From: Streptomyces ochraceiscleroticus
GTDB lineage: Bacteria > Actinomycetota > Actinomycetes > Streptomycetales > Streptomycetaceae
Direction: 5' to 3'
Assembly (NCBI RefSeq): GCF_000720485.1
Contig: NZ_JOAX01000017.1
Coordinates: 62,001-126,000 of the forward strand
DNA length: 64,000 bases
The position numbers and the translations under genes are program-made. Shown here piece by piece: positions 8,229 to 18,324 of the stretch. A model generated the notes under the pieces. The model saw nothing but the letters and a program-made list of their open reading frames with translations, was not told the DNA's origin and ran no database searches. The number at the start of each line of letters is the position of its first letter. The stretch's first letter is position 1.

Positions 8229-8260
8229 GGGGCCCGCCTTGGTTCTGGGCAGGGCCCCTC
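8227..8260 (+). terminator. intrinsic terminator hairpin after the dehydrogenase
   Basis: GAGGGGCCC (8227-8235) pairs with GGGCCCCTC (8252-8260) around a 16-nt loop. The hairpin starts on the stop codon of the dehydrogenase. Its right arm also forms the left end of the dispersed repeat at 8251-8360. No T-tract, as is usual in Streptomyces. Confidence 0.6.
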
Positions 8261-8360
8261 CCTCTCCCCAACCAGTGAGTGGGACCCCCTCCCCCGCCAC
8301 CACCGCACACCCCCGAAGCTAGCCCCTCCCACCACCCCTCCCCGAGTTATCCACAGGCCC
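8251..8360 (+). repeat. dispersed 110-bp intergenic repeat, copy A, with DnaA-box word
   Basis: This stretch is nearly identical to 35432-35540. The shared parts include CCAGTGAGTGGGACCCCCTC and the right-end word GAGTTATCCACAGGCCC. TTATCCACA is a perfect DnaA-box consensus. It carries no ORF, is strongly C-rich on this strand and lies between the dehydrogenase and the FadH-like gene. Role unknown: either a dispersed non-coding repeat family or a DnaA-binding site. Confidence 0.85.
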
Positions 8361-8366
8361 TCTCGG

Positions 8367-10518
<2,152 letters not shown>

Positions 10519-10532
10519 GGGCGGCTTAGGAT

Positions 10533-10572
10533 CGTGGGTACCGGGGGCCGCGTACGGCCGCCGGTACCCACG
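10533..10572. terminator. long hairpin between FadH-like and PadR genes
   Basis: CGTGGGTACCGG (10533-10544) pairs with CCGGTACCCACG (10561-10572), and inside it GGCCG pairs with CGGCC around CGTA. A very stable structure 15 bp after the flavoenzyme stop; probably a terminator, which would separate transcription of the PadR gene. Confidence 0.65.
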
Positions 10573-10610
10573 CCCGGCAGCGCACGACCGCCACCCAGGA
10601 AGGCACCGCC

Positions 10611-11165
10611 ATGTCCCTCCCGCACGCGATCCTCACGGCCCTGCTGGAGAAGCCGTCGTCGGGGCTGGAGCTGACGCGGCGGTTCGACCGGTCCATCCGG
10701 TACTTCTGGTCCGCCACCCACCAGCAGATCTACCGGGACCTGCGCAAGCTGGAGGAGTCGGGGCTGATCCACGCCCTGCCGCAGGCGCAGCCCTCGCGCG
10801 GCCAGAAGCGGGAGTACGAGGTGCTGCCGGCCGGCCGGGAGGCGCTCACCGCGTGGGTGGCGGAGCGGCAGGACCCCCGGGCCATGCGCGACCCGCTGCT
10901 GCTGCGGCTGCGGGCCGCTGCCGTGGTCGGCGCGACCGGCCTGACGGCGGAGTTCCGCCGCCATCTCGCGCTGCATGAGGCGCAGTTGGCGGAGTACCAC
11001 GAGATCGAGGCGCGCGATTTTCCGCCGGAGAAGACGGCGGAGGCGGACCGGCTGCAGCATCTCGTGCTGCGTGCCGGCATCGCTCAGGAGAGTTTCTGGG
11101 TCCAGTGGCTGACCGAGTCTCTCACCGAGCTGGAAGCGCTGGAGAGCGGGCCCGGGACGGGCTGA
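10611..11165 (+). CDS. PadR-family transcriptional regulator
   Basis: 184 residues. N-terminal winged helix (residues 1-80: LPHAILTALLEKPSSGLELT ... FWSATHQQIYRDLRKLEESG), with the aromatic-rich F/W-x-x-x-x-x-Q-I-Y-x-x-L motif of PadR proteins. The C-terminal half (~95-175) is the helical dimerisation domain of the PadR/AphA (Vir_act_alpha_C) type. Lies on the same strand as the FadH-like gene. Its stop (TGA, 11163-11165) directly abuts the stop of the convergent acyl-CoA dehydrogenase, leaving no intergenic base. Candidate operator at 8421-8434. Confidence 0.9.
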   Translation: MSLPHAILTALLEKPSSGLELTRRFDRSIRYFWSATHQQIYRDLRKLEESGLIHALPQAQPSRGQKREYEVLPAGREALTAWVAERQDPRAMRDPLLLRLRAAAVVGATGLTAEFRRHLALHEAQLAEYHEIEARDFPPEKTAEADRLQHLVLRAGIAQESFWVQWLTESLTELEALESGPGTG

Positions 11166-12329
11166 TCAGTCCAGTCCGCCGCGCTTGACGAGCTGTGCGG
11201 CGATGACGTTGCGTTGGATTTCGTTGGTGCCTTCGCCGACGATCATCAGCGGCGCGTCACGGAAGTACCGTTCGACGTCGTACTCCGTGGAGTAGCCGTA
11301 ACCGCCGTGAATGCGGACGGCGTTGAGGGCGATCTCCATCGCCGTCTCGGAGGCGAAGAGCTTGGCCATGCCGGCTTCCATGTCGACCCGGCGGTCCGCG
11401 TCCGCCTCGCGCGCGGCGTGCAGGGTGAGCTGCCGGGCGGCGGTCAGCTTGGTGGCCATGTCGGCGAGGTGGTTGCCGACGGACTGGTGCTTCCAGATGG
11501 GCTTGCCGAAGGACTCGCGCTCCTGGGCGTAGGCGAGGGAGTCCTCCAGGGCGGCCCGCCCGACGCCCAGCGCACGCGCTGCCACCTGGAGGCGGCCGGT
11601 CTCCAGGCCCTTCATCATCTGGGCGAAGCCCTTACCCTCGACGCCGCCGAGCACGGCGTCGGGCGCGGCGCGGTAGTCGTCGAAGGACAGCTCGCAGCTC
11701 TCGACGCCCTTGTAGCCGAGCTTGGGCAGGTCGCGGGAGACGGTGAGGCCCGGGCCGTGCTCGACGAGGAGGATCGAGATTCCCTTGTGGGCCGGGGTGG
11801 CGTCCGGGTCGGTCTTGCAGAGCAGGGCGATCAGCCCGGAGCGGCGGGCATTGGTGATCCAGGTCTTGGAGCCGTTGACGAGGTAACCCTGTTCGTCCTT
11901 ACGGGCGTTGGTGAGCATGGCCTGGAGGTCGGAGCCGCCGCCCGGCTCGGTGAGCGCCATGGTCGCGCGGATCTCGCCGGTGGCCAGCTTCGGCAGGTAC
12001 CGCTGCTTCTGCTCCTCGGTGCCGAAGTGCAGCAGCAGCTTGGCGACGACGGTGTGGCCGCCCATCGCGCCGGCCAGGCTCATCCAGCCGCGCGCGAGCT
12101 CCTCGGTGACCAGGACGTAGCAGGGTGTGGAGACCTTGGTGCCGCCGTACTCCTCGGGGATGGCGAGCCCGTAGATGCCGAGCGCCTTCATCTTCTCGAT
12201 GAGCGCTTCGGGGTAGGTGTTGGCGTGCTCCAGCTCCTGTACGACGGGCTTGACGTCCTTGTTGACGAAGTCGTGCACGGTCTCGACGACGAACCGCTCG
12301 TCCTCGGGGAGGGTGTCCAGGGTGCTCAT
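11166..12329 (-). CDS. acyl-CoA dehydrogenase (itaconate-type cluster)
   Basis: 387-residue flavin-dependent acyl-CoA dehydrogenase. Signatures: ALTEPGGGSDLQAMLTNA (FAD/substrate loop), WITNARRSG, RESFGKPIWKHQSV, and the C-terminal IHGGYGYSTEYDVERYFRDA and VGEGTNEIQRNVIAAQL, with the catalytic glutamate in the GEGT segment. It is the last gene of a minus-strand unit with the CoA-transferase (24-bp gap) and the PrpD-like gene. Homologous dehydrogenases accompany the ict/ich/ccl itaconate genes in Pseudomonas, though that pathway does not strictly need one; a related C5 acyl-CoA substrate is possible. Confidence 0.9.
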   Translation of the reverse strand: MSTLDTLPEDERFVVETVHDFVNKDVKPVVQELEHANTYPEALIEKMKALGIYGLAIPEEYGGTKVSTPCYVLVTEELARGWMSLAGAMGGHTVVAKLLLHFGTEEQKQRYLPKLATGEIRATMALTEPGGGSDLQAMLTNARKDEQGYLVNGSKTWITNARRSGLIALLCKTDPDATPAHKGISILLVEHGPGLTVSRDLPKLGYKGVESCELSFDDYRAAPDAVLGGVEGKGFAQMMKGLETGRLQVAARALGVGRAALEDSLAYAQERESFGKPIWKHQSVGNHLADMATKLTAARQLTLHAAREADADRRVDMEAGMAKLFASETAMEIALNAVRIHGGYGYSTEYDVERYFRDAPLMIVGEGTNEIQRNVIAAQLVKRGGLD

Positions 12330-12353
12330 GCGGGATTCCTTCGGTGGGTCCGG

Positions 12354-13544
12354 TCAGATGACGGCGGCGGCGCGGAGGGCTGCGAGGTCGTCGGGTGTGC
12401 GGCCGAGTGCGGTGAGGATGGCGTCGGTGTGTTCGCCGACGGCCGGTACGGGGTCCATGCGGGCGGTGAGTCCGGCGAGGTCGGCGGGCGGGAGGAGGGC
12501 CTGCACGGTGGCGCCGGGGACGGCGACCTCGCGCCAGCGGTCGCGGCCTTCGAGGACGGGGTGGTCCAGGAATTCGGCGACGGAGTTGACCCCGGCGTTG
12601 GCGACGCCGATCTCCTCCAGGACCTTCATGATGTCCGCGGCGTCGGAGCGGGCGAAGCGCTCGGCGACGATCGCGTTGAGCTCGTCGCGGTGGGTGACGC
12701 GGTCGGAGCCGGTGGCGAACCGCGGGTCGTCGGTCAGCTCGGGCCGGCCGAGGAACTCCCGGCACAGCGCGGCCCATTCGCGTTCGTTCTGGATGGAGAA
12801 GAGCACGTCCTTGCCGTCGGCGGCGGTGTAGGCGCCGTACGGGGCGATGGTGGCGTGCTGGGTGCCGACGCGCGGCGGCTGGCTGCCGCTGTGCCGGGTG
12901 TAGTAGGCGGGCTGGCTCATCCACTCCGCGAGCGCCTCGAAGAGCGAGACCTCCACGGGCCGGACGACACCGGTCGTGGCGCGCGCGAAAAGCGCCGTCA
13001 GAATGCCGCTGTAGGCGTACATCCCTGCGGAGATGTCGGCGACGGACACGCCGACGCGGGCGGCCTCGTCGGCGCTGCCGGTGAGTGAGACCAGTCCGGT
13101 CTGGCACTGGACGAGCAGGTCGTACGCTTTGCGGTCGGCCCATGGGCCGCTGGTGCCGTAGCCGGAGACGGTGCAGGGGATCAGCCGCGGGTAGCGGGCG
13201 GTGAGCGCGTCGGTGCCGAGGCCGAGGCGGTCGGCGGCGCCGGGTGCGAGGTTCTGTACGAACACATCGGCGTCGGCGAGGAGTTGGTGCAGTATGTCGC
13301 GGCCGCGTTCGTCCTTGAGGTCCAGGGTGAGGCTTTCCTTGGAGCGGTTGAGCCAGACGAAATAGCTGGAGTGGCCGTGCACGGTGGTGTCGTAGCGGCG
13401 GGCGAAGTCGCCGTCGCCGGGGCGCTCGATCTTGATGACGCGGGCGCCGAGGTCGGCGAGCTGGCGGGTGGCGAAGGGGGCGGCCACGGCCTGCTCGATG
13501 CTGACGACTGTGATGCCTTCGAGGGGGCGTTGCTGATCCTGCAT
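12354..13544 (-). CDS. CaiB/BaiF (class III) CoA-transferase, candidate itaconate CoA-transferase
   Basis: 396 residues. Start ATG at 13544, with AGGAG five bases upstream. Class III CoA-transferase features: LEGITVVSIEQAVAAPFATR, ADLGARVIKIERPGDGDFAR, a catalytic-Asp region near LNRSKESLTLDLKDERG, and VSGYGTSGPW...AYDLLVQCQTGL. It transfers CoA from a donor such as succinyl-CoA to a carboxylic acid. Its start overlaps the stop of the PrpD-like gene by one base (TGATG), indicating translational coupling. With the hydratase and lyase across the divergent promoter it fits the Ict step (itaconate to itaconyl-CoA) of the pathway described in Pseudomonas and Yersinia; the family is certain, the substrate is inferred from context. 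Confidence 0.88.
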   Translation of the reverse strand: MQDQQRPLEGITVVSIEQAVAAPFATRQLADLGARVIKIERPGDGDFARRYDTTVHGHSSYFVWLNRSKESLTLDLKDERGRDILHQLLADADVFVQNLAPGAADRLGLGTDALTARYPRLIPCTVSGYGTSGPWADRKAYDLLVQCQTGLVSLTGSADEAARVGVSVADISAGMYAYSGILTALFARATTGVVRPVEVSLFEALAEWMSQPAYYTRHSGSQPPRVGTQHATIAPYGAYTAADGKDVLFSIQNEREWAALCREFLGRPELTDDPRFATGSDRVTHRDELNAIVAERFARSDAADIMKVLEEIGVANAGVNSVAEFLDHPVLEGRDRWREVAVPGATVQALLPPADLAGLTARMDPVPAVGEHTDAILTALGRTPDDLAALRAAAVI

Positions 13545-14761
13545 CAGGACTCCTTGTCCGTACGGCCGGTGGTGGCGGGGAACGCCGTCCGCATCAGCTC
13601 GGCGGCCCCCTCCCACGTGATGCCCGCGAGCAGGTCCGGTACGTCGGGGCCGCAGGCGGCGAACTTGGCGCGCAGTTCGTCGTCGGTGGGTGGGCGCTGC
13701 GGGGAGCCGGGTGGCAGGGCCAGTGCGGAGTGCAGGGCGGTGCCGTCGGCGAAGTCGAGGCGGAGGGCGACCTCGCCGTCGAGGAGGGTGGTGGTTTCGC
13801 CGGGCCGCCGGTCGACGGTGACCCGGCCGATGAGCCGCTGTGCCTCGGGGCGGTTCACGGCCTCGTCGGTGAAGCTGTCGAAGCCGGGATAGGCGTCGAG
13901 GAGTGCGGTGGCGACGGCGTACGGCATGGAGAACTTGCCCTCCAGGCCGGTGGCGGGCCGGTCGTGGAGGAGGGGGTGGACGGTGCCCGCTGGAGTGGTG
14001 ACAGTGACGCCCGTGAGTTCGCCGTCCGCCTTGTCGCGGATCTCGCGGAGCGCGGCGATCGGCCGCTGCATGGCGTAGCAGCAGGGGTACATCTTGATCG
14101 CGAGGCCGCCGGGGACGGCCGGGGCCGCGGGGATCTCGGTGGCAGGGGTGCCGCCGACGCGTGTCAGCCAGGCGTCCAGGGCGCGCGGGTCGGCGGTGGC
14201 GCCCGCCTGTGCGAGTCGCGCGGCCCGTACGCCGGCGTCCGCGGCGAAGCCCACCTGCAGGGATTTGCTGTGTGTACCGAACGCCTCCTGGACGCCGCCG
14301 GCCGCGGGCACGGCGAGCGCCATGGCGGTGGCGAGCTGCTCGGGGCCGAGGCCGAGGGCGACGCCGGCCGCGATGGCGGCGGCCGGGGCGCCCGCGGTGC
14401 AGGTGGCGTGCCAGCCGCTCGCGTAGTGGTCCCAGCCGAGCATCGCGCCGAGCCGGGCCATGACGCCGGCGCCCGCGAGGTAGGCGCGCGCGTCGCCGCC
14501 GGTGGCGAGCACGGCCGGGACGGTGACCACGGAGATGTGGGTGGTGCTCTCGATGTGCAGGTCGTCGAAGTCCAGCACGTGGGCCATGGCCGCCCAGCGG
14601 GCGGCGTCCGGGAGCGGTGCTGTGATCGGCTGCAGCGGGTGGGCGCGGGCGGCCAGGGCGACGGCGACGGTGTCGGCCAGCGCGCGGCCGGCGAGTGCCA
14701 GGTCGTCGGGGTCTGCCCGGTGGTCGTGGGCCCACTGGGCGAGGGCTCGGGCGGCGGTCAT
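13544..14761 (-). CDS. MmgE/PrpD-family protein
   Basis: 405 residues from ATG 14761 with GGAGGGG upstream. MmgE/PrpD fold: N-terminal helical domain, LDFDDLHIESTTHISVVTVP (conserved D-D and H), [40 protein letters not shown], and IKMYPCCYAMQRPI. The family includes 2-methylcitrate dehydratase, which makes or breaks C-O bonds in tricarboxylates, and cis-aconitate decarboxylase, which makes itaconate. A member of this family also sits in the Pseudomonas itaconate locus. First gene of the minus unit. Which activity it has cannot be decided here. Confidence 0.88.
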   Translation of the reverse strand: MTAARALAQWAHDHRADPDDLALAGRALADTVAVALAARAHPLQPITAPLPDAARWAAMAHVLDFDDLHIESTTHISVVTVPAVLATGGDARAYLAGAGVMARLGAMLGWDHYASGWHATCTAGAPAAAIAAGVALGLGPEQLATAMALAVPAAGGVQEAFGTHSKSLQVGFAADAGVRAARLAQAGATADPRALDAWLTRVGGTPATEIPAAPAVPGGLAIKMYPCCYAMQRPIAALREIRDKADGELTGVTVTTPAGTVHPLLHDRPATGLEGKFSMPYAVATALLDAYPGFDSFTDEAVNRPEAQRLIGRVTVDRRPGETTTLLDGEVALRLDFADGTALHSALALPPGSPQRPPTDDELRAKFAACGPDVPDLLAGITWEGAAELMRTAFPATTGRTDKES

Positions 14762-14821
14762 GCGGTCCCCTCCGTGATGCGGCGGCCGCCGGCGGTCCGG
14801 CCGGCGGCTCCTCTGCCGCAG

Positions 14822-14852
14822 ATTTGTACGGCCAAATGATCGCCGTGTCAAC
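14822..14852 (-). promoter_or_regulatory. promoter and operator of the minus-strand catabolic unit
   Basis: On the minus strand TTGACA (14851-14846) is followed after 17 nt by TACAAA (14828-14823), a good vegetative promoter pointing at the PrpD-like gene. An inverted repeat ATTTG-N6-CAAAT (14822-14837) covers the -10. It contains TTTGTACG, the same word found at the opposite promoter. Confidence 0.6.
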
Positions 14853-14902
14853 GGTGCCGGGCGGGTCCGGAAATCCCCTGCCCACGCCGGAGTGCCAGGC
14901 CC

Positions 14903-14932
14903 TTGACACCGCCGTGAGCCGGGCCACAGAAT
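14903..14932 (+). promoter_or_regulatory. promoter of the MFS-hydratase-lyase-GntR unit
   Basis: TTGACA (14903-14908), 18-nt spacer, CAGAAT (14927-14932). Predicted start near 14940, leaving about 90 nt of leader before the GTG at 15030. Confidence 0.55.
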
Positions 14933-14957
14933 GCCGACGCCATGCGTGGAGTCACTT

Positions 14958-14978
14958 TGTACGTAGCGATGCCGTACA
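14958..14978. promoter_or_regulatory. GntR-type operator (TGTACG-N9-CGTACA)
   Basis: A perfect inverted repeat, TGTACG and CGTACA, 9 nt apart, just downstream of the predicted transcription start. The extended word TTTGTACG (14956-14963) recurs at 14823-14830 in the opposite promoter. Suits a repressor such as the UTRA-domain GntR protein encoded at 18325-19068. Confidence 0.6.
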
Positions 14979-15029
14979 TGACCGCGCTAAATGGCCGCCC
15001 GTTTCTGGGACCCCTCTGGAGGTAGGTCA

Positions 15030-16427
15030 GTGACGACCCCATCCCCCGCCCTCGCCGCGCTGAGCGGGGCGCCGATCGGCCGGACGCACCGCAGAGTGCT
15101 CCTGATCGTCAGCGCGATGTTCCTGTTCGACCTCGCCGATCTGAACACCTTCGCCTTCGCGGCCCCCGCGATCCGCGCCGTGCACGGTTTCACCGTCCAG
15201 GACGTGGCCCTGGTGACCGCCATGAGCTTCGCCGGCATGGCGGTGGGCGCCGTCCTGGGCGGCCGCGCAGCCGACCTGCTCGGCCGCCGCCTCGGCATGT
15301 CCGCCGCCGTCGCCGTCTTCTCGGCCGCCTCACTGCTCAACGCCGTGGTCTCCACGCCCGGCCCGATGGCCACCGCCCGCGCGCTCACCGGCTTCGGCCT
15401 CGGCGCGATGACCGCCATCGCGATCTCCTACCTCTCCGAGGTCACCCCGGCCACCCACCGCGGCCGCTTCCAGGCCGTCACGCTCGGCGTCGGCCTCGTC
15501 GGCATCCCGCTGGTCGCCTTCACCGCCCGCGGGATCACCGTCTCCCACCCGGCGGCCTGGCGCTGGCTCTTCGTCGCCGGGGCACTCGGCTTCCTGCTCC
15601 TCCCGTTCGTCCTGCGGCTCCCGGAGTCGCCGCGCTGGCTGCTCTCCCGGGGCCGGGCCGCGGAGGCAGCCGAGACGGTGCGGCGCTTCGTACCGGATTT
15701 CCGCGGCGGGCAGGAGCAGGACCAGCCGTCCGAGCCGGCCGCCGCGGACCGGCCCAAGGCCCGCTTCCGCGATCTCTTCGCGCCCGGCCAGCGGCGGAAC
15801 TCCGTCGTCATGATGGTCGTCTGGGCCTTCGCGCTGACCGGTTTCTATGGTTTCCAGTCCTGGGTGCCGACCCTGCTGGCCGACCGCGGCCAGGACTTCG
15901 CCCGGTCGATGACCATGTCGGCGATCACCACCATCGGCGCGGTGCCCGGCGCGTTCCTCGCCACCCCGTTCATCGACCGCTTCTCGCGCAAGCACCTCGC
16001 CGTGGCGCTCGGCCTGATCGTCGCCGCCGTCGGCCTCGGTTACGGGCTCAGCACCAGCACCGGGGCCGTCATGGTCTTCGGCGTCCTGGTCGCCGCGCTC
16101 AGCCAGGCGTACATCGCCGTGCTGTACTCCTACACCCCCGAGCACTTCCCCACCGCGCTGCGCACCGCGGGCTCCGGCCTCGGCAACGGCGCCGGCCGGG
16201 CCGCCAACATCGTCGCGCCGTTGGTCATCGCCGCCGTTTACACCGCGCCGCAGCTCGGTTACGTGGGCGTCTTCGCCTTCGTCGCCGGCGCCTGGCTGAT
16301 CGCCACCCTCACCGTCGCGTTCTTCGGCATCGACACGCGGGGCCGGGCACTGGAGGAGCTGCACGGCCGGCCGCCGCAGGAGGATCCGGTACGCCCCGGC
16401 TCCCCCAGCCCGACGGCCGCCCACTGA
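15030..16427 (+). CDS. MFS transporter, probable dicarboxylate/aromatic-acid importer
   Basis: 465 residues from GTG 15030, with GGAGGT six bases upstream. Twelve predicted membrane helices. MFS motif A appears between helices 2 and 3 as GGRAADLLGRRLG. LRLPESPRWLLSRGR after helix 6 is typical of the sugar/metabolite:H+ symporter families. It heads the plus-strand catabolic unit, 33 bp before the hydratase gene, so it most likely imports the pathway substrate (itaconate or a related C4-C5 dicarboxylate). Confidence 0.9.
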   Translation: MTTPSPALAALSGAPIGRTHRRVLLIVSAMFLFDLADLNTFAFAAPAIRAVHGFTVQDVALVTAMSFAGMAVGAVLGGRAADLLGRRLGMSAAVAVFSAASLLNAVVSTPGPMATARALTGFGLGAMTAIAISYLSEVTPATHRGRFQAVTLGVGLVGIPLVAFTARGITVSHPAAWRWLFVAGALGFLLLPFVLRLPESPRWLLSRGRAAEAAETVRRFVPDFRGGQEQDQPSEPAAADRPKARFRDLFAPGQRRNSVVMMVVWAFALTGFYGFQSWVPTLLADRGQDFARSMTMSAITTIGAVPGAFLATPFIDRFSRKHLAVALGLIVAAVGLGYGLSTSTGAVMVFGVLVAALSQAYIAVLYSYTPEHFPTALRTAGSGLGNGAGRAANIVAPLVIAAVYTAPQLGYVGVFAFVAGAWLIATLTVAFFGIDTRGRALEELHGRPPQEDPVRPGSPSPTAAH

Positions 16428-16460
16428 CCCGCCCCGCACCTCGCACAGACAGGAGTCCCC

Positions 16461-17354
16461 ATGTCCGGCGCCCCCGCCGACTTCAGCATCCTCGAAGAGA
16501 CCGCACGCACGTGGCACCCGGCCGACACCAGCGCCACCGACCCCCTCGCCCCGGCCCCGGTCGCCGCGCTCTCCGCCGTACTGGACCTGCCGGAGCCGGT
16601 GGCCGCCGCCGGGCAGCCGCTGCCGCCGCTGTGGCACTGGCTGCACTTCCTGACCTGGGCCCGGCAGAGCGAGCTGGGCCCGGACGGGCACCTGCGCGAC
16701 GGCCACTTCCTGCCGCCGCTGCCCGAGCGGCGCCGGATGTTCGCGGGCGGCCGCCTGGAGGTCCGTACGCCGCTGACCGTGGGCCGCCCCGCCGAGCAGA
16801 CCAGCCGGGTGGCGAAGGTGCAGGCGAAGCGGGGCCGTACCGGCGGGCTGCTGTTCGTCACCGTACGCAGCGAGTTCCGCCAGGACGGCGAAATGCGGGT
16901 CGCCGAGGAGCAGGACATCGTCTACCGCAGCGGCGGCGACGCGCCCGTACCGGACCGGCTCACCCTCGACCCCGATGCCGAGCCGCACAGCGACGCGCCG
17001 TGGCAGCTTCCGTGGACCACCGACCCGGCCGTCCTCTTCCGCGTCAGCGCGCTGACCGCCAACGCACACCGCATCCACTACGACGAGCCCTACGTCACCG
17101 GGGTCGAGGGCTACCCGGGCCTGGTCGTGCACGGCCCGCTGCTCGTCCTGCAGATGCTGGAGCTGGTCCGCCGCCGCGCGCCCGGGCGCACCGTCCGCAC
17201 CCTCTCCTACCGGCTGCGCACCCCGGCGTTCTGCGGCGAGCGCCTGCTGTCCTGCGGCACACCGTACGAGGACGGCGCCGCGTCGGGCGTGCGGCTCTCG
17301 GTCGCCGGGCCGCGCGCGGCGGAGCACGCCACGGCGGAGGTGACCTTCGCATGA
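16461..17354 (+). CDS. mesaconyl-C4-CoA/itaconyl-CoA hydratase-like (MaoC superfamily)
   Basis: 297 residues, a double hot-dog protein of the FAS1-like dehydratase/HTD2 type. Features: long N-terminal half with PPLWHWLHFLTWARQSELG and HFLPPLPERRRMFAGGRLEV, and a C-terminal hydratase-2 motif RVSALTANAHRIHYDEPYV followed by GYPGLVVHGPLLVLQMLEL. These match mesaconyl-C4-CoA hydratase and the itaconyl-CoA hydratase (Ich) of the Pseudomonas locus. It would hydrate itaconyl-CoA to citramalyl-CoA. Its stop overlaps the start of the lyase gene (ATGA at 17351), so the two successive steps are translationally coupled. Confidence 0.85.
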   Translation: MSGAPADFSILEETARTWHPADTSATDPLAPAPVAALSAVLDLPEPVAAAGQPLPPLWHWLHFLTWARQSELGPDGHLRDGHFLPPLPERRRMFAGGRLEVRTPLTVGRPAEQTSRVAKVQAKRGRTGGLLFVTVRSEFRQDGEMRVAEEQDIVYRSGGDAPVPDRLTLDPDAEPHSDAPWQLPWTTDPAVLFRVSALTANAHRIHYDEPYVTGVEGYPGLVVHGPLLVLQMLELVRRRAPGRTVRTLSYRLRTPAFCGERLLSCGTPYEDGAASGVRLSVAGPRAAEHATAEVTFA

Positions 17355-18178
17355 CCGGCACCGAGGCACCCTCGTACGCGCAGGCGCTCGCCGCGGCGCG
17401 CAGCCTGCTCTTCGTCCCCGGGCACCGCGCCGACCGGTTCACCAAGGCGGCCGCCGCGGGCGCTGACGGGGTGATCGTGGACCTGGAGGACGCGGTCGCG
17501 CCGGACGGGAAGGACGCCGCGCGGGACGACGTGGCCCTGTGGCTCGCGGGCGGCGCGCGGGCGGTGGTGCGGATCAACGCGCACGGCACCGAGTGGTTCG
17601 AGGCCGATCTGGCGATGGCGGCGGCGCACGGCGCGCCCGTCATGCTGCCCAAGGCCGAGGACCCCGCCGTCCTTACGTCCATCGCCTGCCGTACGGGCGG
17701 CCGCAGCCCGGTACTGGCGCTGATCGAGACCGCGGCCGGGGTGGAGAACGCCGCCGCGCTGTGCCGCGCACCGAACCTCGTCCGGGCCGCCTTCGGCAAC
17801 ATCGACCTGGCGGCGCAGCTCGGCGTGGACCCCGACGACCACCAGGCGCTGGCGTACGCGCGCTCGCGGGTGGTCTGTGCCTCGGCGGCGGCCAGGCTCG
17901 CGCCGCCGCTCGACGGCGTCACCGCCGATCTCTCGGCCGACGGACCGCTGCCGTCGGACGTCGCGCACGCGCGAAGACTGGGCTTCGCCGGCAAGCTCTG
18001 CATCCACCCGCGTCAACTCGACGCCGTACACGAAGGGTTCACTCCTTCGGCGGCCGAACAGGACTGGGCGCGGCGAGTGCTGGCGGCGGGCGAGGCGGTC
18101 ACCGTGGTCGACGGGCAGATGGTGGACCGCCCGGTACTGGAGCGGGCCCGCCGCATCCTGAGCGCGGGCGGCGGGTGA
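17351..18178 (+). CDS. CitE-like (HpcH/HpaI) lyase, candidate citramalyl-CoA lyase
   Basis: 275-residue TIM-barrel lyase. Family signatures: RSLLFVPGHRADRFTKAAAA, GADGVIVDLEDAVAPDGKD (metal-binding Glu/Asp), VVRINAHGTEWFEADL, MLPKAEDPA, LALIETAAGVENA (catalytic Glu), RAAFGNIDLAAQLG, and GFAGKLCIHPRQLDAV. The family cleaves (S)-citramalyl-CoA to pyruvate and acetyl-CoA, malyl-CoA, or citryl-CoA. Overlapping the hydratase gene by four bases, it fits Ccl, the last step of itaconate breakdown. Activity is inferred from context. Confidence 0.88.
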   Translation: MTGTEAPSYAQALAAARSLLFVPGHRADRFTKAAAAGADGVIVDLEDAVAPDGKDAARDDVALWLAGGARAVVRINAHGTEWFEADLAMAAAHGAPVMLPKAEDPAVLTSIACRTGGRSPVLALIETAAGVENAAALCRAPNLVRAAFGNIDLAAQLGVDPDDHQALAYARSRVVCASAAARLAPPLDGVTADLSADGPLPSDVAHARRLGFAGKLCIHPRQLDAVHEGFTPSAAEQDWARRVLAAGEAVTVVDGQMVDRPVLERARRILSAGGG

Positions 18179-18324
18179 GAGCCTGCGCCGGGCCCACTGG
18201 GGCTCAGCGGCCGTCCCCGCAGGTGACCCGCCCGTTCCGCGGCCGATAAGCTGGCGGTTCCTTCCTGTCCGGCCTGTCCGGACCACCTGAACCACCGATC
18301 TGTCCGAACGGCGACGAGGATGTG

